A DNA stretch of 64,000 nt from Myxococcales bacterium. GTDB lineage: Bacteria; Myxococcota_A; Polyangia; Polyangiales; Polyangiaceae. The translations under genes were made by a program, and so were the position numbers. The notes below the pieces were generated by a model, which saw only the letters and a program-made list of their open reading frames with translations, ran no database searches and had not been told where the DNA came from. The stretch spans positions 310,001-374,000 of the forward strand of contig SECP01000001.1 in the NCBI GenBank assembly GCA_004193285.1, written 5' to 3'. Below, piece by piece: positions 58,560 through 64,000 of this stretch (positions are counted from its first letter, which is position 1; every line of letters begins with the position of its first letter).

Positions 58560-58575
58560 TGCACTCCGGAGTGCA
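58560..58575. promoter_or_regulatory. Perfect palindrome upstream of the STAND ATPase gene
   Basis: TGCACTCCGGAGTGCA is a perfect 16-bp palindrome (TTGCAC extended by one base on the left), 80 bp before the ATG at 58655 and about 55 bp before the -24-like element. A further CTGCAC follows at 58581. It is a candidate enhancer for the sigma-54 activator encoded two genes upstream. Confidence 0.5.
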
Positions 58576-58626
58576 GCGCGCTGCACCTGCTGCTCAGGGT
58601 GCCTGAAAAGACCGCGAGCCCGAGCT

Positions 58627-58642
58627 CGGCACGCTCTCTGCA
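58627..58642 (+). promoter_or_regulatory. Second -24/-12-like element, before the STAND ATPase gene
   Basis: CGGCACGCTCTCTGCA keeps GG-N10-GC (58628-58629 and 58640-58641) and GGCACG, differing from consensus at the first base and at CTGC for TTGC. The predicted transcription start, about 58653, is only two bases before the ATG, so the transcript would be leaderless, or the match is fortuitous. Confidence 0.45.
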
Positions 58643-58654
58643 AACTCGCCGGGC

Positions 58655-61342
58655 ATGTTCGAAGCAGAGTTGCCGCTCACCGCCGACAGCGTAGCCCGAT
58701 TGATCGCCGCCGCTCCCAAGCCGGGGCCCGAGGTTTTGGCTTTCACGTACCTGGGAACTTGGGGGCTGGCGCATCTTGCTTCGTCCTTGACCATCGACGG
58801 CAAGCCGCGCCTCGTAGGTCGCGAGCTAGAGAGCGTTCGGCTACTCCACGCCATCGACGCGGTGACGCGCGGAAACGAAGCAGTCGTCGCGAGCGTGGCG
58901 GGCGTCGCGGGCGCGGGCAAGACCCGGCTCATCGAGGACACGCTCACGGTCGCGGAGGCGTCCGGCTTGGAGGGGAGGGTCTTCAGCGTCACGGCCCAGC
59001 CAGGCGACGCACCGAACGCCACCATCGCGCGGCTGCTTTCCACGCGCTTCGGGCTCAACCAGAAGAGCGCGGCGTTCAAGCGCGACTGCCTTCTGCGTCG
59101 CGTTCGCGAGCTGCTGGGGGACGACCGGGTAGAAGACGTTTGCTACTTCATCGGTGCGCTCGTCGGGGCAAGCTTCGAGCAGACTCCGCTCACTCGCGTG
59201 CTCTCGCAGCAGTCCTTTCACGCCGAGCTCGCCCTGCAGTCGCTGGTCTGCGAGCTCTTCGCCGCCGATAGCCGACGAGCGCCGCTGTGCCTGGTGATCG
59301 AAGACCTCCACCACATCGACCGCGAATCGCTCGGAACGCTGCTCGCGCTGACGGACGATTTGCAGCCGGGCACGCTCCTGCTCTGCAGCGGTCACCCGGA
59401 TTTCTTCCGCCGCAACGAGCACTTTGGGCAGACCGGAGCCGCTGTCTACGAGGCGATCGAGCTGACGCCGCTGCAAGCGGACGAGGTGCGCGCCATGCTT
59501 CGACAAGTGGTGGGCCCTTGCTCGCGCGGCGGCGACGCGTTCGAGCGGTACATCTTGGAATCCGGGCTGGGCAACCCGGGCCTCATCCAGGAGCTCGTTC
59601 GAGAGCTGTGGGCGTGCGGGGCTTTGCAAGGAGCCACCGACGTGGAGGGCTGTGAGTTCGATGGGTCACGGCTGCCGGATCTCGCATCGTCGCCGCGGCT
59701 CCGCGTAGCGACGGAAGTGCGCGTGTCCAGCCTGCCCGAGCTGGAGCAAGCGCTGCTGGAAGCGGCGTCGGTGGTGGGCTCCGTTTTTTGGGCAGGAATG
59801 TGGACCGCGCTGCTGCCGATCTCGTCGCCTGCACACGCCGAAGCATCGCCCTCGCAAATCGAGCGCGCTGTGGCTCGTTTGGAGCGAGACGGCCATCTGC
59901 TGCGCATGCCGGACTCGCGCATCGAAGGCGAGCTCGAGCTGGTGTTTCGCGACGGGAGCGAACGGGTGTGCTTGGAGCGCGCGGTCAATCCGAGCCGCCG
60001 CCGCGCGCTGCATCGCGTGATCGCGGACTGGTTGTCGCCCCACGAGCGCTCGCTGGGGACGAGCTCGGAGCTGGTGGCGCTGCTCGCTCGGCACCTGGCG
60101 CGGTCCGGCTCGGAGTATCGAGCCGCATTCACCTTGCTCTGCGCCGCGCGCGTGGCGTGCAGCGAAGGCGAGGGGCTCAAGGCTGCCGGGTACTTCGAGC
60201 AGGCCCTGGAGGCGCTCGGTGAGCAAGACAATCGCATGCGCGTGGACGCGCTGTGCGACTTCGGCACGCTGCTCGGTCAGCTCGGGCGGCCTAGCGAGGC
60301 GCGCCGCGCCTTCACCGAAATGGGCGAGCTCGCCAAGCGGCTCAACCTTCACGCCAAGCGCGGCGTCGCGCTGCACCGGCTCGGTCGGCTGCACCGACAA
60401 GCGGGCGAGCTCCTCCTGGCCAGGCGCGCGCTGGAGCGCGCGCTCCGCGCCTTCGAGGACGGCCGCGACGCCGTAGGCACTGCGGGCGCGCAGGACGAGC
60501 TGGGCATGGTGCTGTGGTTGCTCGGAGATCGCACCCAGGCGCTAACCCTGTTGCGCTCGGCGCTGGAGGCCCACAAGGCGGCGCGAGACGAGCAGGGCGT
60601 GGCGGTGAGCCTCTCCGGGCTCGCCCTGGCCTGGAGCGACCAGGGCCGCGCGGCGCCGTCTCAGCGTGCAGCCGGGATCGTGAGCGAAATCAGCGCCCGC
60701 GCTCAGGACCCCGCCGCCCGATGTGACGCGCAGCTCGTTCAGGCGCACCTGGCGACCCACCGTCACGACTTGCTCGGCGCGCGCAGCCTGTATCGCAGCG
60801 CCGCCGAGCTGGCTTTGGCGGCCAAAGATCGCCACCGGCTGGCGCGCAGCCTCGTGCTCTTGGGCGTTTCAGAGCTACGCTGCGACGACCTGGCGCGCGC
60901 CGAAGACCTGCTGACGCGCGGGGCGCGGCTGGCGGAGGATGCCGGCTCGCTTCTCGAGCTCGCCGAGGCGCGACGAGGGCTCGCCAAGCTGGCGCTCAAG
61001 CGCCGGCGTCTAGAAGACGCACGCAAGCACGCCGCCTCCGCGCTCCGCCTGACGCGCCGGCTGCGCTGCCCGCTCCAGCTGGCGGCCACGCTACGTACGA
61101 TGGCCGACGTGGCGGCCGCGACCAGCAAGCCTAGCGCCGAGCAGCGCGTGGTCGGCTACTACGTGAGGAGCATCGAAGTCTGCAAGCAGCTCGGGGACGA
61201 CCACGAGCTGGCGAAAGGTTACCGCGCGTTCGCACGCTTCGCGGACCGCTTCGAGCACCGCGAAATACGTCGCCAAAGCGACATGCTGCGCGAGCTCTCC
61301 GACGAGATTTTCCGGCGCCTCTCGCAGGCGGACGCCGCGTGA
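58655..61342 (+). CDS. STAND-type AAA ATPase with C-terminal TPR repeats
   Basis: An 895-aa protein. After about 65 residues comes an AAA_16 NTPase with Walker A GVAGAGKT (K89) and Walker B LCLVIEDLHHID, then a helical region (LEQALLEAASVVGSVFWAGM, ERAVARLERDGHLLR) and about ten TPR-like helical pairs (AAGYFEQALEALGEQ, LLARRALERALRAFEDGRD, LARAEDLLTRGARLAEDAGS). This is the C-terminal architecture of PknK-type kinases and of large LuxR/STAND regulators, but there is no kinase or HTH domain. It probably acts as a signal-gated scaffold beside the Ser/Thr kinase. No ribosome-binding site is visible before the ATG. Confidence 0.85.
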   Translation: MFEAELPLTADSVARLIAAAPKPGPEVLAFTYLGTWGLAHLASSLTIDGKPRLVGRELESVRLLHAIDAVTRGNEAVVASVAGVAGAGKTRLIEDTLTVAEASGLEGRVFSVTAQPGDAPNATIARLLSTRFGLNQKSAAFKRDCLLRRVRELLGDDRVEDVCYFIGALVGASFEQTPLTRVLSQQSFHAELALQSLVCELFAADSRRAPLCLVIEDLHHIDRESLGTLLALTDDLQPGTLLLCSGHPDFFRRNEHFGQTGAAVYEAIELTPLQADEVRAMLRQVVGPCSRGGDAFERYILESGLGNPGLIQELVRELWACGALQGATDVEGCEFDGSRLPDLASSPRLRVATEVRVSSLPELEQALLEAASVVGSVFWAGMWTALLPISSPAHAEASPSQIERAVARLERDGHLLRMPDSRIEGELELVFRDGSERVCLERAVNPSRRRALHRVIADWLSPHERSLGTSSELVALLARHLARSGSEYRAAFTLLCAARVACSEGEGLKAAGYFEQALEALGEQDNRMRVDALCDFGTLLGQLGRPSEARRAFTEMGELAKRLNLHAKRGVALHRLGRLHRQAGELLLARRALERALRAFEDGRDAVGTAGAQDELGMVLWLLGDRTQALTLLRSALEAHKAARDEQGVAVSLSGLALAWSDQGRAAPSQRAAGIVSEISARAQDPAARCDAQLVQAHLATHRHDLLGARSLYRSAAELALAAKDRHRLARSLVLLGVSELRCDDLARAEDLLTRGARLAEDAGSLLELAEARRGLAKLALKRRRLEDARKHAASALRLTRRLRCPLQLAATLRTMADVAAATSKPSAEQRVVGYYVRSIEVCKQLGDDHELAKGYRAFARFADRFEHREIRRQSDMLRELSDEIFRRLSQADAA

Positions 61343-61343
61343 C

Positions 61344-62411
61344 TCAAGCCGCGGTCTGGGTCGCGGCCGCTTCCGCCGAGCTCTCGGCGACGGGGAACGG
61401 CTGAACGCGGCTCTTCAAGAACGCGATCTTCTCTTCGCGAGTGCGCACGGGGGCGCCCGGCAGCTGCACCATCTTGTCCGCGAGCCAGCTCCAGCGGCCG
61501 AGCATCATGTTGAGCCAGATCGGGAAGTAGTCCACGCCGTCGAACACGATGGCGTCGTTCTTGCCGTACTCGGCGATGTTCTTCTCGAACTCCACCGGGT
61601 GCTCGGTCCAGTGAGCGCGCGGCTTGATGTGATGCAGGATGTGGTAACCGTCGTTGAAACAGCGGCGGTTGTAGCGGGTGTTGATGCAGGTGATGCTGGA
61701 CTGAAACGGGTCTTGTGGCCGCTCTTGGCTGATGAAGCTGTGCTGGGTCCAGTTGCCCATCATCATGAGCGTGCGGATGAGGACGAGCGGGATGACGAAC
61801 ACGGTCAGAGCCGCATCCGGTCGCAGCCACAGCCCCACCGCGACGATCGCCCAATAGACGCCTTCACCCTGGAGCACTCGGCCGAAGAGCTTCCAGTTCT
61901 TACGCTTGTAGAAGTAGAGCGTGAGCTCCGGCAAACCGATGAAGAGGAACCGCAGGTAGTACCGGAGCCAGTGAGAAAAACGGCTGCGCGTGAAGCGCAT
62001 CGTCGAGCTCAAGTCCTCCGGCAGGTTCTCTTCGCGGTGGTGCATGCCCATGTGGTGGGCAAAGTAGGTGTTCGGGGTTTGGCCGAAGAATGGGCCGAGC
62101 AGCCACGGGATGACGTGGTTGAGGGTCTTGTAGTCTTTGTTGAACAGCTGCCGATGCGACGTGAAATGCAGCATCAAGGTGAAGCGGTCCATGACCGCTC
62201 CCATCACGAGCGCCCAGTACAGGGGCGCCACGTACCAGACGCTCACGCCGTAGGCGTAGGGCCAGAAGAACAAAGACACCCCGACCCCCGCGACGAGCGC
62301 GCACTGCAGCATCAGCCACACGACGGAGGTGTCGCGCGCGTCGTTCAGCATCTTGGCCGTCCCACTCAAGAAAGACGGCGCCGTGGCTTCGCGGGGGTCG
62401 GTTAGGGTCAT
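61344..62411 (-). CDS. Membrane fatty acid desaturase
   Basis: A 355-aa protein with four to six hydrophobic helices and the three histidine boxes of the desaturase/hydroxylase superfamily: HFTSH, FAHHMGMHHREEN and GYHILHHIKPRAHW. It would introduce a double bond into an acyl chain using a di-iron centre, in the inner membrane. It lies 8 bp after pgk on the same strand and is probably cotranscribed. One base separates its stop from that of the convergent STAND gene. Confidence 0.88.
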   Translation of the reverse strand: MTLTDPREATAPSFLSGTAKMLNDARDTSVVWLMLQCALVAGVGVSLFFWPYAYGVSVWYVAPLYWALVMGAVMDRFTLMLHFTSHRQLFNKDYKTLNHVIPWLLGPFFGQTPNTYFAHHMGMHHREENLPEDLSSTMRFTRSRFSHWLRYYLRFLFIGLPELTLYFYKRKNWKLFGRVLQGEGVYWAIVAVGLWLRPDAALTVFVIPLVLIRTLMMMGNWTQHSFISQERPQDPFQSSITCINTRYNRRCFNDGYHILHHIKPRAHWTEHPVEFEKNIAEYGKNDAIVFDGVDYFPIWLNMMLGRWSWLADKMVQLPGAPVRTREEKIAFLKSRVQPFPVAESSAEAAATQTAA

Positions 62412-62419
62412 GCTCTCGC

Positions 62420-63625
62420 TTACTTGTTGGTCAGCGCTGCGACGCCGGGCAGGACTTTGCCTTCCAGGAACTCGAGCGAGGCGCCGCCGCCGGTCGAAAC
62501 ATGGCTCACCTTGTTCGCGACGCCAGCCTTCTTGACCGCGGAGGCGCTATCGCCGCCGCCGATCACGGTGGTGGCGCCGGCGGCGGTCGCCTTGGCGAGC
62601 GCTTCTGCCACGGCCAGCGTGCCCTTGGCCGTCGCGTCGATCTCGAATACGCCGACGGGGCCGTTCCAGCACACCGTCTTGGCCTTCAGCAGGATCTCCT
62701 CGAACTTGGCGATGGTCTTCGGGCCGATGTCCACGCCCTCCCAGCCCGCCGGGATCTCGTCCTTGCTCACGATTTTGGTGTTTCCGACGGTGCGACCCTT
62801 GAAATCGAGCTTGTCGGTGACGACGAAGTCCTCGCCCAAGACCAGCTTCTCACCGGCTTCGCCGAGCAGCTTCTTGGCGAACTCGATCTTGTCGTTCTCG
62901 ACGAGCGAGGTACCAATCTCTTTGCCCTGCGCTTTGAGGAACGTGTACGTCATGCCCCCGCCGAGCAGCAGGTAGTCGACGCGCGGTAGCAGGCTCTGGA
63001 TCACGTCGATCTTCGACGAAACCTTGGAGCCGCCGATGATCGCGACGAAGGGGCGCTTGGGGTCGCCCAGCGCGGAGCCCAAATAATCCAGCTCCTTCTT
63101 CATCAGGTAGCCGGAAGCGGCCTGGGACACGAACTTCACGATGCCCTCGGTGGAGGCGTGGGCGCGGTGCGCGCTGCCGAACGCGTCGTTCACGTACACG
63201 TCCGCGAGCTCCGCGAGCTGCTTGGCGAAGGCGGGGTCATTGGCCTCTTCCGCGGCGTGAAAACGAAGGTTCTCGAGCAGCAGCACCTCGCCGTCCTTGA
63301 GGGCGGCGACGGCGGCCTTCGCAGGCTCGCCCACGCAATCCTCGGCGAACTTCACCTCGGTACCGAGCAAGGCTGCGAGCGCCTTGGCGACGGGTGCGAG
63401 GCTCTGATCCGGGACACGCTTGCCATCCGGACGGCCCAGGTGGCTCATCAGAATGGTCTTGGCGCCCTTTTCGCGCAGGTACTTGATGGTCGGGAGCGAC
63501 TCCTTCAAACGCTTGTCGCTCTCCACCACGCCGTCCTTGAGCGGCACGTTGAAGTCGACGCGCACGATGGCGCGCTTGCCCGAGAGGTTGAGGTCTTCGA
63601 CGAAGAGTTTGTTTTGAGTGCTCAC
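62420..63625 (-). CDS. pgk: Phosphoglycerate kinase
   Basis: A 401-aa PGK with the substrate signature [84 protein letters not shown] and, near the end, [20 protein letters not shown]. It interconverts 1,3-bisphosphoglycerate and 3-phosphoglycerate with ADP/ATP. The start is a GTG at 63625 with no strong ribosome-binding site. The desaturase gene follows 8 bp downstream. Confidence 0.97.
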   Translation of the reverse strand: MSTQNKLFVEDLNLSGKRAIVRVDFNVPLKDGVVESDKRLKESLPTIKYLREKGAKTILMSHLGRPDGKRVPDQSLAPVAKALAALLGTEVKFAEDCVGEPAKAAVAALKDGEVLLLENLRFHAAEEANDPAFAKQLAELADVYVNDAFGSAHRAHASTEGIVKFVSQAASGYLMKKELDYLGSALGDPKRPFVAIIGGSKVSSKIDVIQSLLPRVDYLLLGGGMTYTFLKAQGKEIGTSLVENDKIEFAKKLLGEAGEKLVLGEDFVVTDKLDFKGRTVGNTKIVSKDEIPAGWEGVDIGPKTIAKFEEILLKAKTVCWNGPVGVFEIDATAKGTLAVAEALAKATAAGATTVIGGGDSASAVKKAGVANKVSHVSTGGGASLEFLEGKVLPGVAALTNK

Positions 63626-63700
63626 GGAGAGCGCGGTAGCAATTCTATCGACCGGGATCCATCGGAGCCCGGGGGCGTCTTTCGTAAGTAGATGTTTTCA

Positions 63701-64000
63701 ATGAATAAATTGTGTTTTGCGGCGAGCCCGGTCGTAGCCTTGGCGGCGGTCACGTTCGCGCTGGGTTGTGGGAGGGAGGCCGGGCCTCGCGCCGAGCGAA
63801 GCCGCCCCAGCGCCGCCGCAGCGGCGGCGGCTTCGGTCACCGCGGAGCCCGTCGCTTCGGCGGCTCCTCCCGCGCCTAGTGTCGCCGAAGAGCCCACCGC
63901 GGAGCCCGTCGGTCCCCGGGCGGAGCCTTCGCTCACCCGCGTTACGGCCGAGCAGCTCCTGCAGCAGGTGCGCGCGAGTGGCAGCAAGGCGACGCTCGTC
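63701..64000 (+). CDS. N-terminus of a lipoprotein, possibly thioredoxin-like (partial)
   Basis: 100 codons that run off the window end. The signal peptide MNKLCFAASPVVALAAVTFA ends at a lipobox ALGC (Cys23), then comes an Ala/Pro/Glu-rich linker and LTRVTAEQLLQQVRASGSKA before TLV. The final segment looks like the helix and first strand that precede the WCxxC site of TlpA/ResA-type thioredoxins, but the active site lies beyond the window. Divergent from pgk. Confidence 0.6.
   Translation, partial: MNKLCFAASPVVALAAVTFALGCGREAGPRAERSRPSAAAAAAASVTAEPVASAAPPAPSVAEEPTAEPVGPRAEPSLTRVTAEQLLQQVRASGSKATLV

Overview
The window is high-GC, gene-dense bacterial chromosome and most likely comes from a myxobacterium (Myxococcota, Polyangiales/Sorangiineae-like). 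Four things point there: many secreted lipoproteins whose lipobox is followed by long Gly/Ser/Ala/Thr linkers; a Ser/Thr protein kinase of the HRD-VTPQN type with a C-terminal PEGA-like region; a DUF1800/DUF1501 pair; and a density of soluble or hybrid histidine kinases and sigma-54 activators that is typical of that phylum. This is inference from gene style, not from a marker gene. I saw no rRNA, tRNA, CRISPR array, IS element or prophage. The first 24 codons (minus strand) and the last 100 codons (plus strand) belong to genes cut by the window edges.

Layout. 0.7-5.8 kb: a soluble histidine kinase translationally coupled to an NtrC-type regulator (minus), a gamma-glutamylcyclotransferase-like gene and a triple-PAS hybrid kinase, with a 43-bp tandem repeat between the two directions. 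5.9-7.2 kb: small membrane protein, PilZ protein, LOG-family hydrolase. 7.2-17.0 kb: secreted lipoproteins (TPR/PEGA plus Ig-like pair, Cip1-like beta-sandwich protein, parallel beta-helix protein), a membrane hybrid kinase, a 58-aa zinc-ribbon protein, a class II sirtuin and OsmC. 17.2-22.3 kb: DUF1800/DUF1501 pair, WbuC-like cupin, SDR and a class D beta-lactamase. 22.3-24.3 kb: ECF sigma / anti-sigma / CpxP-like operon, divergent from an EF-hand lipoprotein. 24.3-26.8 kb: QueA-like protein and SDR, divergent from an XRE-cupin regulator across a palindromic operator. 26.8-29.8 kb: PL3 pectate lyase and an HflK/HflC-like SPFH pair. 29.9-38.0 kb: a complete potassium-import operon in the order small membrane protein-kdpF-kdpA-kdpB-kdpC-kdpD-kdpE. 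38.2-43.7 kb: envelope proteins and a GH3 beta-glucosidase. 44.0-50.0 kb: SDR, kinase-fold protein, NmrA-like protein with divergent LysR, hybrid kinase. 50.1-54.7 kb: type III glutamine synthetase and two lipoproteins. 54.9-61.3 kb: a signalling island of a sigma-54 activator with a degenerate receiver, a Ser/Thr kinase behind a near-consensus -24/-12 promoter, and a STAND ATPase/TPR protein. 61.3-64.0 kb: desaturase, pgk and a partial lipoprotein.

How genes work together. Very short overlaps (ATGA, GTGA, TTGA, TAATG) couple HK-RR, ECF sigma-anti-sigma-CpxP-like, DUF1800-DUF1501, SDR-QueA-like, zinc ribbon-beta-helix and most kdp genes. Several secreted polysaccharide-active proteins (PL3, GH3, Cip1-like, beta-helix) are scattered rather than clustered; two of them share LacI-type 14-bp operator candidates. 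The most distinctive area is the 54.9-61.3 kb sigma-54/kinase/STAND module.
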